A stretch of 64,000 nt of DNA from CAWUFC02 sp963921335 (lineage in GTDB: Bacteria; Pseudomonadota; Gammaproteobacteria; Pseudomonadales; Halieaceae), in assembly GCA_963921335.3 (NCBI GenBank), contig CAWUFC020000001.1, positions 1,736,001-1,800,000 of the forward strand, given 5' to 3'. Positions 21,355 through 28,814 of the stretch are shown one piece after another. Every line of letters begins with the position of its first letter. The first letter of the stretch is position 1. The translations under genes were made by a program, and so were the position numbers. The notes beneath the pieces were generated by a model, which was given only the letters and a program-made list of their open reading frames with translations, was not told the origin of the DNA and made no database searches.

Positions 21355-22188
21355 ATGACATATATTAAGTACGCCCTGTTGGGCATCGCGGGGTTGTTCC
21401 TCGCCCTGATCGTATTTCTCAATCTCTGGGGCCTGGCTACCATGGGCACCTATGAGCCCGACCCCAATGCTTTTCGTGACCCGGCGGCCAATAAGGTGGT
21501 ACTGGTAACCGGTGCTACTGGCTCCGTGGGTGACGGGTTGCTCAAGGCCGCTATGCAGGACGATGAGGTTCAGACCATCTACGCCCTTACCCGGCGCATG
21601 TCGCCCCGCCTGGAAGCGGGCAAGGCCTCGGGCCGAGTTCAGGTGATCATGCAGGAGGACTTCACCGATTATTCAAACCTCGCCGAGGAGCTTGCACAAG
21701 TGAACACCGTGCTGTGGGGGCTGGGGACCACTTCCATCGGTATGGACGAAGACACCTACCGCTGGATCCATCTGGATTTTCCTGTCAGTTTCGTAGAAGC
21801 CTGGCTAGCGCAGCGCACAGAAGGGCCGATGGCCTTTCACTATGTCACCGGTATTGGCACCGGCGAGGAGGAAGACGCCCAGTGGGCCAAAGACAAGGGG
21901 CGAGCCGAGCGTGAAGTCTCTGAGCTGGCGGCAGCAGCGGGATCCGGCCTGAGAACGTTCGGTCATCGGTCCGCTTGGGTTCGACCTACTGATGAAAACT
22001 CGAACTGGGTGATCTATGCCGCTGAACCCCTGTTTAAGCCGGGTTACCAGGTCATTCGTGGTATTGATCTGGGTCGTGCGATGTTGGAAATAAGCGCACG
22101 CACTGGTGAGTTGGCCAACGGTAGCCTCATCGACAACAAAGACGCTATTGACTACGCCGCCGCCTACCGGGACTACAAACGCCTGTGA
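21355..22188 (+). CDS. NAD(P)-binding Rossmann-fold oxidoreductase, membrane-anchored
   Basis: A 277-residue protein with an N-terminal transmembrane helix (about residues 4-26, IKYALLGIAGLFLALIVFL) and then an NAD(P)-binding domain whose dinucleotide motif is VLVTGATGSVGDGL. It resembles atypical short-chain dehydrogenase / NmrA-like proteins; no clear YxxxK catalytic pair is seen, although a HYVTG segment lies near the expected site. The ATG at 21355 is chosen over upstream in-frame starts because it begins the hydrophobic anchor. It is convergent with the LLM gene. Substrate and role are unknown. Confidence 0.75.
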   Translation: MTYIKYALLGIAGLFLALIVFLNLWGLATMGTYEPDPNAFRDPAANKVVLVTGATGSVGDGLLKAAMQDDEVQTIYALTRRMSPRLEAGKASGRVQVIMQEDFTDYSNLAEELAQVNTVLWGLGTTSIGMDEDTYRWIHLDFPVSFVEAWLAQRTEGPMAFHYVTGIGTGEEEDAQWAKDKGRAEREVSELAAAAGSGLRTFGHRSAWVRPTDENSNWVIYAAEPLFKPGYQVIRGIDLGRAMLEISARTGELANGSLIDNKDAIDYAAAYRDYKRL

Positions 22189-22271
22189 GCCTGGCGGCAA
22201 ATGCGATTCTTTACAATCACCCGGACGCGTCTGGAGCCTATCGCGGGCTGTTTTATCTGACCAAGCTGGAT

Positions 22272-23273
22272 TTACTGACCCTGGATTAGCCCCTCCTCGC
22301 GCAGCGTGGGCAGTACGGCTTCACCGTAGAGTTTCAGGTTTTGCCAACCCAGCTCGGGATGAATGCCGCCACACAGCGGATGAAACATCAGAGGCTGCTC
22401 GGGAATCATTGCCCGCACATCGTCAATCACCTGCTGCGGCTTCAGCACTTTGTAAGCGCCGGCCTCACGCAGGTCATCGGTATTGTCGTAGTGCTTGTAG
22501 GGGCTGAACACCTGGGCTTTCTCAGCCCACTCGGCATAGATATTGGTCTCGTGCTGCACATGGGGCGCGATCTGGTCCCAATACTCATCCGGGTTCTTGG
22601 CGACAAAAGTGCAGGTTGAGGGGGCGTGGGGCATTGGCCCGGGGTCTGGCAGATCGCGCTTGCGCAGTTCTTCCCGGTAATACTCAAAAATCTCTGGCCC
22701 GGAGGGAATGAAAAAATCTGCGTGCTCGGCCGCGCGTCTGGCCGCGGGCTTGCTGCTGCCACCCATCAGGATCATGGGGCGCGGTTCGGTGAAGGGCGTG
22801 GGCTTGATGGTGACAGTTCGTCCTTCATGTTCAAAGGTATCGCCACTCCAGGCCTGTTTGAGGAAAGGGCCGATGGCATCCATGTAAGCCTTGCGATCTT
22901 TCAGTGTCTTGCCGACCGCTGCAAACTCCTCTTCCCGGTAACCGCCGCTGATGATCGGAATAACCCGGCCGCGGCTGATGATGTCCAGCACCGCCAGATC
23001 TTCCGCCAGTTGTACCGGGTCGTGAAGGGGGGCAATCAGGGCAGAGATGAACAGTCGCAGGCTGGTGGTGCGGCTGGCGATGGCCCCGGCGAAAACCAGT
23101 GGCGAAGGGCAGTAATTGTCGTCAGAGCCGTGATGTTCCGAGAGGTGGGCGCTGTTAAAGCCGTTGGACTCACCCCATTCAGCCATGTCGATGGCAGCCT
23201 GGTACATGTCGGCTTTCGAGGCGGTACATATAGCCGGCTGGCGCATATCAAAACGGAACATGACGTCGGCCAT
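22272..23273 (-). CDS. LLM-class flavin-dependent oxidoreductase
   Basis: A 333-residue luciferase-like monooxygenase (bacterial luciferase TIM-barrel fold, FMN or F420 cofactor). Visible features are AEWGESNGFNSAHLSEHHG, LRLFISALIAPLHDPVQLAEDLAVLD and the phosphate-binding PMILMGGSSKPAARRAAEHAD segment, all typical. The ATG at 23273 has AAGGAG just upstream, so the longer TTG start at 23288 is rejected. Such enzymes in related bacteria act on hydrophobic or xenobiotic compounds; the substrate here is unknown. Confidence 0.88.
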   Translation of the reverse strand: MADVMFRFDMRQPAICTASKADMYQAAIDMAEWGESNGFNSAHLSEHHGSDDNYCPSPLVFAGAIASRTTSLRLFISALIAPLHDPVQLAEDLAVLDIISRGRVIPIISGGYREEEFAAVGKTLKDRKAYMDAIGPFLKQAWSGDTFEHEGRTVTIKPTPFTEPRPMILMGGSSKPAARRAAEHADFFIPSGPEIFEYYREELRKRDLPDPGPMPHAPSTCTFVAKNPDEYWDQIAPHVQHETNIYAEWAEKAQVFSPYKHYDNTDDLREAGAYKVLKPQQVIDDVRAMIPEQPLMFHPLCGGIHPELGWQNLKLYGEAVLPTLREEGLIQGQ

Positions 23274-23378
23274 GGGAGCTCCTTGCAATGGTTATTGTTA
23301 TTCAAGCCCTTAGTTTAAGGGCTTTAAGGCCGACTGAATGCATAGGTAGAAAAAAAGTTTTGCAGGGGGCTTGCACCG

Positions 23379-23406
23379 TTGACAGAATACTGGTTACATA
23401 TACAGT
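23379..23406 (+). promoter_or_regulatory. recA promoter with LexA (SOS) box
   Basis: A -35 TTGACA (23379-23384) and a -10 TACAGT (23401-23406) are separated by 16 bp. A LexA box of form CTG(G)-N8-ACAG at 23390-23405 overlaps the -10, matching the gammaproteobacterial consensus CTGT-N8-ACAG at all but one base. This predicts SOS induction of recA and, by read-through, recX. Confidence 0.85.
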
Positions 23407-23502
23407 ACTTCGTACAGGTGAATCCCTGTGGCCACAATGGCCAACCACTTGAGCGAATACACCCCCTGAGCGGGAGGGGGTAATCAGAACAGGAGTGATC
23501 TG

Positions 23503-24555
23503 ATGGACGCAAATAAAGAAAAAGCACTCGAAGCAGCACTGGGACAAATTGAACGTCAATTCGGCAAGGGCACGGTCATGCGCCTTGGTGATACCGAACA
23601 GGCTGCTATTCCTTCCATATCTACCGGTTCCCTGGGCTTGGATATTGCCTTGGGCATCGGCGGTTTGCCGAAAGGTCGGATTGTAGAAATCTACGGCCCG
23701 GAATCTTCCGGTAAGACCACCCTGACACTGCAGGTGATCGCCGAGGCTCAGAAGGCGGGCGGTACGGCTGCATTTATCGACGCGGAACACGCGCTCGACC
23801 CGCTTTACGCCGAGAAGTTGGGCGTAAAGATCGACGATCTGATTGTGTCGCAGCCGGATACTGGCGAGCAGGCGCTGGAAGTGACAGAAATGCTGGTGCG
23901 CTCCGGTGCGGTAGACGTGCTTGTGGTGGACTCGGTAGCAGCGCTGACACCCAAGGCAGAGATTGAAGGCGAGATGGGTGATTCCCACGTTGGCCTGCAG
24001 GCCCGCCTGTTGAGCCAGGCCATGCGCAAACTCACTGCCACCATCAAGCAAACCAATTGCATGGTGATCTTCATTAACCAGATTCGCATGAAGATTGGCG
24101 TGATGTTTGGCAGCCCGGAGACCACTACGGGTGGTAATGCATTGAAGTTCTACTCTTCCGTACGACTGGACATCCGCCGCATTGGCGCCGTCAAGGATGG
24201 CGACGAAGTGGTCGGTAACGAGACCCGGGTGAAGGTGGTGAAAAACAAAGTATCGCCACCTTTCAAACAGGCTGAATTCCAAATCATGTACGGCAAAGGC
24301 ATCTACCACATGGGCGAGGTGATCGACCTGGGTGTGAAACAGGGCCTGCTGGACAAGTCCGGGGCCTGGTATTCCTACAAGGGTGACAAGATTGGTCAGG
24401 GTAAGGCCAACTCGGCGCGTTTTCTTGAGGAAAATCCGGCGGTAGCAGATGAGATCGAAGGTCAAATCCGGGCTCAGCTGCTGAATACAGCGGTACCCCA
24501 GGAAGAGGCCGAGGAAGATTCCAACCCCGCAGAGGCTGCCCTCACCGAAGAGTAG
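23503..24555 (+). CDS. recA: Recombinase RecA
   Basis: A 350-residue strand-exchange ATPase and LexA co-protease. Walker A GPESSGKTT is at residues 65-73, and VVDSVAALTPKAEIEGEMGD and the C-terminal acidic tail are visible. The LexA-box promoter lies about 100 bp upstream and recX follows after a repeat-filled spacer. The frame is intact and codon use is like its neighbours. Confidence 0.99.
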   Translation: MDANKEKALEAALGQIERQFGKGTVMRLGDTEQAAIPSISTGSLGLDIALGIGGLPKGRIVEIYGPESSGKTTLTLQVIAEAQKAGGTAAFIDAEHALDPLYAEKLGVKIDDLIVSQPDTGEQALEVTEMLVRSGAVDVLVVDSVAALTPKAEIEGEMGDSHVGLQARLLSQAMRKLTATIKQTNCMVIFINQIRMKIGVMFGSPETTTGGNALKFYSSVRLDIRRIGAVKDGDEVVGNETRVKVVKNKVSPPFKQAEFQIMYGKGIYHMGEVIDLGVKQGLLDKSGAWYSYKGDKIGQGKANSARFLEENPAVADEIEGQIRAQLLNTAVPQEEAEEDSNPAEAALTEE

Positions 24556-24878
24556 CCTTGCGCATTGCCGGTCAGTGCCTCCCACCGCACGAGCCGGCTC
24601 ACCCTATCCAGGTGATTGCGCATTTGCGTGCCACTCCCACGGTGGCGCGCCTTTTTATGTACAGGACGTATGGTATGTCGCGAGAAGGCAGGATGCCTGG
24701 AGCGACGAGGTACTGGAGGCCGGAATGCCGGACCATCCGTCCCGCGTAGGCTTATACCCGAAAAGAGGGGCAGGCCCTGTCGCGAGAAGACAGGATGCCG
24801 GAATGCCGGACCACCGATCCGCGCCCGGGGAGCGACGAGGTACAGGATGTCCAAAGCGACGCGGTGCAGGAGAGAATC
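24556..24878. repeat. recA-recX spacer with REP-like repeats
   Basis: This 323-bp stretch has no credible gene. It contains two copies of a core CCGGAATGCCGGACCA (24720-24735 and 24798-24813), each within a larger unit that begins TGTCGCGAGAAG (24677 and 24779) and carries AGCGACGAGGTAC (24710 and 24831). The core is a partial palindrome (CCGG-N4-CCGG). A third copy in opposite orientation lies near 28770. The pattern is that of REP-like intergenic repeats that fold as RNA or DNA hairpins. Confidence 0.7.
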
Positions 24879-25328
24879 ATGTCTGAGCTGATTAACCGCA
24901 ACGATGTCCGTCGTCAAGCCATGGATCTGCTGTCCCGGCGTGAACACCTGGCGGCGGAGCTGCAAACCAAGCTGTTTCGACGTTTTGCCGACAGTGAGCT
25001 GGTGGCCTGGGTGGTAGATCAGCTTGCTGAAGAGAACCTGCAGTCCGATAGCCGTTTCTGTGAAAGCTATGTTCGCCAGCGCGGGAACAAAGGTTATGGT
25101 CCCCAGCGTATTCGACAGGAGCTACAACAAAAGGGTGCACCCGCGGAAGAGATAACACTGGCTTTCGAGTCCAGTGAATCTGACTGGTTTGAATTGGCGC
25201 GCGCCACCCGGCTGAAAAAATTTGGCCCCGAGGTGCCTGCAGACTTTAAGGAGAAGTCACGGCAGATGCGCTTTTTGCATTACCGCGGGTTTGGCGGTGA
25301 CTACGCTAATGAAGCCTTCGCGGACTAA
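24879..25328 (+). CDS. recX: RecA regulatory protein RecX
   Basis: A 149-residue RecX that binds and restrains RecA filaments. Features are DVRRQAMDLLSRREHLAAEL near the start, VVDQLAEENLQSDSRFCESYVRQR and GYGPQRIRQELQQKG, the three-helix RecX repeats. The ATG at 24879 has AGGAG at 24868-24872. The frame stays open upstream through the repeat region, but that part shows no homology. It follows recA, from which it is probably cotranscribed at a reduced level. Confidence 0.94.
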   Translation: MSELINRNDVRRQAMDLLSRREHLAAELQTKLFRRFADSELVAWVVDQLAEENLQSDSRFCESYVRQRGNKGYGPQRIRQELQQKGAPAEEITLAFESSESDWFELARATRLKKFGPEVPADFKEKSRQMRFLHYRGFGGDYANEAFAD

Positions 25329-25372
25329 CTGCATTTATTGATCGAAAGCCATCATAGCGAGCGGCTATCGCA

Positions 25373-25909
25373 TCAGAAACTAATCAGGCGGTAGGGATCG
25401 CTACCGTCCCAGCTGTCGGCCTCCGCAGCGCAGCGCTCATATTCATCAAGAAAGCCCTGGTCATGGGGCATTAGTTCAATGGCCAGACCCTTCATTGCAG
25501 GTGAGCTCATGTACACATAATTGGAGCCCGGCGCGGGCACGATGCGACCTACTTCTTCCATACCTCGCTGCTGGCACTGCGCGATCGCAGCGTCTACATA
25601 TGGGACCATATAGGCAATTTGCTGTAACACCTGTGCATCGTCGCTGCCCAGGTAAAAGTAGCTGTAGGGGGACAGTGCATCATTGGTCTGGTGAATCAGC
25701 TCTATCTGCATGCCCTGGTGATAAGCCAGGCCGACGCTCATGACCAGATCATTTTCCTGGCCATTGACGATGGCTTTGGCGGGGACGTTGCGGTAGCCCC
25801 ACCAGGGCCCAATGCCGAGTTGCTCCACCCAGCATGCCATGGCCTCGTCCAGGTCCTTGATCAGGTAGCCCCATTGCTTCACGGGCCCTAGAATATCATC
25901 AGCAAACAT
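25373..25909 (-). CDS. VOC (glyoxalase/bleomycin-resistance fold) family protein
   Basis: A 178-residue protein with the paired beta-alpha-beta-beta-beta pattern of the vicinal oxygen chelate superfamily (about residues 12-150): GPVKQWGYLIKDLDEAMACW near the start and MQIELIHQ and GLAIELMPH as strands carrying possible metal-ligand Glu residues. It resembles glyoxalase-4-type proteins often found beside steroid or polyketide catabolic genes. The function is unknown. It lies downstream of the two-component pair on the same strand, 18 bases away, and may be cotranscribed. Confidence 0.75.
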   Translation of the reverse strand: MFADDILGPVKQWGYLIKDLDEAMACWVEQLGIGPWWGYRNVPAKAIVNGQENDLVMSVGLAYHQGMQIELIHQTNDALSPYSYFYLGSDDAQVLQQIAYMVPYVDAAIAQCQQRGMEEVGRIVPAPGSNYVYMSSPAMKGLAIELMPHDQGFLDEYERCAAEADSWDGSDPYRLISF

Positions 25910-25927
25910 GTGTTCTCCCCTTATTTC

Positions 25928-27364
25928 TCAGCTGTTGTCGATGCTCTCGGCGAGCAGGCTGGCGGCCGGGAAAGTCATCTGGATGCAGAGGCCCTGGTCT
26001 TGGCCGCGGCGATTGTAGGCGCGTATCGAGCCGCCATGTTTAAGCACCGATTGCCTTGCAATGTGCAGGCCCAGGCCGTAACCGCCAGTCTCCCGGGTGC
26101 GCGCTTCGTCCACCCTGAAGAAAGGCTCAAAGATGCGCTCACAGGCATCATCGGGTATGCCCTGGCCGCGATCGCATACGCTCAGCAGGTAGGTCTTGTC
26201 CTGACTATACAGGCTGACCTCCACTGCAGTCGCCGGTAGCGTGTAGTTGACCGCGTTGCGAATGACATTGTCCAGTGCTTTGACCAGCAAGTCTCCTTTG
26301 GTGTGCAGTAGCGCTTCTTCAAGGTCGGTGGTGAACGTCACTTCCTTGCCAACGGCCTCCGCTTCGTAGCGGGCATCTGCACACAACTTTTCTGCCAGTC
26401 CCACCAGGTCGACACTGTCTTCCAGTTCGATGTTGTATTCGGGTACATCCAGCAACTGACCGATCAGTTCATCAAGACGTTCAGTCTCCTGCTCAATCCG
26501 GGTCATTTGATCGGTGGCGCCGTTTGGGTCTTTCTCGGCAAGTGCGAGGGCCACTCGCAGGCGTGCCAGGGGTGAGCGCAATTCGTGGGAGACATCACTC
26601 AGCAGCCGCTTCTGGGCTTGAATCTGCTCCTGCAGCCGATCGGCCATGGTATTGAAATCCCGCGCCAGTCTAACGGTCTCATCGCCTCCGCTAGGTGGGG
26701 TGGCGATACGTGTATCCAGTTTTCCTGCTGCGAGTTGCATAGAGGCAGCTTGCAGCGCTTTTAAAGGTCTTGTGAGATAGCGCGAGACCAGATAGCTGAT
26801 CAGCGCCGTAAACACCACCGCCAGTGCCAGGCGCAGCCACAGGTACTGGCTGAGTGCATGAATAATTGGGGAGCGGGGTGGCAGGGTGGCGACCACCACA
26901 GCCAGGCGTTCACCATCGGTGCGGTTTATCTCCTGGGCGAATAAGTTGGTGTTACCTTCCCGATGGGCTGCGCGCTGTCGCTTTACGCCAATTTTGCGCA
27001 AAGTATCCAGGGAGCCCGGGACGACATCGGCGTCGAATACCTCCTCGCCGTAGCGATTAAAGATCATAATGCGCAGGTTGAGCTTGTTCTCTACATCAGC
27101 GATCCAATCGGGCAGTTCTTCCAGTGATTTAGTTTGCAGGTTGTACAGCACGCGGAATATCAACTGCGGCGGGGCGGGTAACGGGCCGGGAGGCACACCA
27201 GCACCTGGCCGCGGTGGGGGCCTGTCAGCTTCCCAGGCGCCTGATTCCTGGCCTAACAGGTCAGGTTGGCTGAGCCGAATATACTGGTCGGTAATCAGCC
27301 AGGCAACAACGATGCCCAGCATGGACAGCCAGAAGCCCAGAAATACTTTGGCGTGAAGGTTCAA
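25928..27364 (-). CDS. Sensor histidine kinase, CpxA-like
   Basis: A 478-residue inner-membrane kinase. The order is: transmembrane helix 1 (about 7-27), a periplasmic sensor domain with a Pro-rich start (about 28-165), helix 2 (about 172-195), HAMP, HisKA with phospho-acceptor H260 in DVSHELRSPLARL, and a HATPase domain with N box (DNVIRNAVNYT), G1 (DRGQGIPDD) and G2 (GYGLGLHIA) motifs. The layout and the partnered CpxR-like regulator with a divergent Spy/CpxP-like gene suggest an envelope-stress sensor. Its start overlaps the stop of the regulator gene (ATGA), so they form one operon. Confidence 0.9.
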   Translation of the reverse strand: MNLHAKVFLGFWLSMLGIVVAWLITDQYIRLSQPDLLGQESGAWEADRPPPRPGAGVPPGPLPAPPQLIFRVLYNLQTKSLEELPDWIADVENKLNLRIMIFNRYGEEVFDADVVPGSLDTLRKIGVKRQRAAHREGNTNLFAQEINRTDGERLAVVVATLPPRSPIIHALSQYLWLRLALAVVFTALISYLVSRYLTRPLKALQAASMQLAAGKLDTRIATPPSGGDETVRLARDFNTMADRLQEQIQAQKRLLSDVSHELRSPLARLRVALALAEKDPNGATDQMTRIEQETERLDELIGQLLDVPEYNIELEDSVDLVGLAEKLCADARYEAEAVGKEVTFTTDLEEALLHTKGDLLVKALDNVIRNAVNYTLPATAVEVSLYSQDKTYLLSVCDRGQGIPDDACERIFEPFFRVDEARTRETGGYGLGLHIARQSVLKHGGSIRAYNRRGQDQGLCIQMTFPAASLLAESIDNS

Positions 27365-28062
27365 GAAGAACCTGCTCCGCCTTCGCGCAGAGTAAACTGG
27401 TACCCAACGCCACGGATATTGGTGATGCGCTCTTCGCTGTCATGGGCCGACAGTTTTTTGCGCAGGTTGCTGACATGCACGTCGATACTGCGATCATAGG
27501 CCATAAGGGCTCGACCGAGGGCTTTCTGCGACAGCAACTCTTTGTTGACCACCTCGCCGGCATTCTCCAGCAGTACACTCAGAACATTGAACTCTGCCGT
27601 GGTCAATTTGAGCGATTCACCATTGACGCTGACGCTCCTGCGGGAACGGTCCAGCTCGATGTCATCCACCTGAAGCTGTGCCGCGCTGCGCTGGCCCTGG
27701 TCAGAGCGACGCAGAATGGCTCGCAAGCGCGCGGCCAGTTCCCGTGGATTGCAGGGCTTGGGCAGATAATCGTCTGCGCCCATTTCCAGTCCGACGATCC
27801 TGTCGGTGTCCTCGCCGCGGGCGGTCAGCATGATGACCGGGACTGCAGTGAATTCCCTCAGCTTACGCAGCACGTCAAAGCCCTGTACCCGCGGTAACAT
27901 GACATCCAGTACAAGGGCATCGTATTCGTGGTTTTTGCAATGCTCGATGGCGTCCGCGCCATCGTGAATGGCCGCGACGCTAAAGCCCTCCAACTCCAGA
28001 AAGTCTGACAGAAGTCGGCACAGCTCCTGGTCATCGTCGATAATCAGTATTCCGTTTTCCAT
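27361..28062 (-). CDS. OmpR-family response regulator, CpxR-like
   Basis: A 233-residue regulator. The receiver domain has the acidic pair D9-D11, phospho-acceptor D53 in LVLDVMLPR, and the KP pair in DYLPKPCNPRE. A C-terminal winged helix (about 130-225) contains ELLSQKALGR and RSIDVHVSNLRKKL. It is divergent from the Spy/CpxP-like gene, and the shared 150-bp intergenic region has tandem GTAAA half-sites in the CpxR arrangement, supporting autoregulation and control of the periplasmic protein. Confidence 0.92.
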   Translation of the reverse strand: MENGILIIDDDQELCRLLSDFLELEGFSVAAIHDGADAIEHCKNHEYDALVLDVMLPRVQGFDVLRKLREFTAVPVIMLTARGEDTDRIVGLEMGADDYLPKPCNPRELAARLRAILRRSDQGQRSAAQLQVDDIELDRSRRSVSVNGESLKLTTAEFNVLSVLLENAGEVVNKELLSQKALGRALMAYDRSIDVHVSNLRKKLSAHDSEERITNIRGVGYQFTLREGGAGSS

Positions 28063-28123
28063 GGTCTCAGTGTGAATAAAGCGGCGCCTGTTGTCATCCC
28101 GCTACAGGGTTTAGGCGTGGGTC

Positions 28124-28159
28124 TTTACCCTTCTTTACAAAGCTGCTGCATACCTTTAC
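28124..28159 (-). promoter_or_regulatory. Tandem CpxR-type boxes between the regulator and the Spy/CpxP-like gene
   Basis: On the minus strand two GTAAA half-sites are spaced exactly 5 bases apart (28124-28138), the CpxR consensus GTAAA-N5-GTAAA. A third half-site lies at 28155-28159, 21 bp from its neighbour, i.e. two helical turns away and on the same face of the DNA. The site is seen directly; the assignment to CpxR follows the known E. coli consensus and the adjacent genes. Confidence 0.75.
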
Positions 28160-28212
28160 TGAGTCTGGCCCTACACTGGTGCCATCTAAACAAGTGAGCA
28201 GGAGCATCTCCA

Positions 28213-28674
28213 ATGAACAAATTCATTCTGGTATCAGCGTTTATGGCGTCTTTCCTGGCCCTGTCGATTGAGGCTACTGCCCAACCGGGTTTTTGTGATC
28301 GCAGTGGTGAGGGTTTGAATGTGAATCGATTGGCACGTCACCTGGATTTAACGGATGAGCAGCGTGAGCAAATCGCCGGGGTCATTAATAGCGCCAAACT
28401 GGAAAGTGCAGTCGATCGCGAGCGCCAGCGTCAGTTGATGGAAGAGTTGCAGCTGCAGGCCGAGAATTTCGATACCGGTACCACCCAGAACCTGGCCGAC
28501 GAACTGGGCCAGGTAATGTCTCGGCTGACTTACAGCCGTATTTACACCATGTCCCAGGTCAGGGCTGTGCTAACCGAGGAGCAGCTCGCGCGCATGGGAG
28601 AGCGCCGCGGTGGAGGGAGTAAAGGGTTTCGAGGTAAGCGCGGTGGTGACGAAGGTTTCCTGATTGAGGAATAG
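28213..28674 (+). CDS. Spy/CpxP-like periplasmic LTxxQ protein
   Basis: A 153-residue protein with a cleavable signal peptide (residues 1-23, ending ATAQ) and a helical LTxxQ-type domain: LDLTDEQREQIAGVI near residue 45 and VLTEEQLARM near residue 118 are the paired motifs of CpxP and Spy. The C terminus is a Gly/Arg-rich tail (GGGSKGFRGKRGG). CpxP damps the Cpx sensor and Spy is an ATP-independent chaperone; either role fits. It is transcribed divergently from the CpxR-like gene. Confidence 0.8.
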   Translation: MNKFILVSAFMASFLALSIEATAQPGFCDRSGEGLNVNRLARHLDLTDEQREQIAGVINSAKLESAVDRERQRQLMEELQLQAENFDTGTTQNLADELGQVMSRLTYSRIYTMSQVRAVLTEEQLARMGERRGGGSKGFRGKRGGDEGFLIEE

Positions 28675-28693
28675 ATTCCCCGTAGGTCATTTG

Positions 28694-28714
28694 GGGGGCA
28701 TAGCCCCCTTTTTT
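28694..28714 (+). terminator. Rho-independent terminator after the Spy/CpxP-like gene
   Basis: Stem GGGGGC / GCCCCC with an ATA loop (28694-28708) is followed by six T. It lies 19 bases after the stop codon at 28674. Confidence 0.85.
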
Positions 28715-28769
28715 ATGTGCAGGAGGTTCCGGGCCGAGCAGGCGTATGCCCCAGTAGCCAGAGATGGCG

Positions 28770-28785
28770 TGGTCCGGCATTCCGG
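28770..28785 (-). repeat. Third copy of the REP-like core, inverted
   Basis: The plus strand reads TGGTCCGGCATTCCGG, the exact reverse complement of the 16-base core found twice in the recA-recX spacer. It lies in the 100-bp gap between the terminator and the end of the protease gene. Confidence 0.7.
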
Positions 28786-28814
28786 AGCGGCGCAAGTTTC
28801 GTAAAGTTCTTTAA

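Noticed and set aside
23302..24585. A 427-codon minus-strand frame opposite recA.
   Set aside because: Its sequence matches no family I know, while the plus strand is unmistakable RecA.
24795..24878. Longer RecX N terminus starting at 24795.
   Set aside because: The extra residues fall in the REP-like repeats, lack homology, and a good AGGAG precedes the ATG at 24879.
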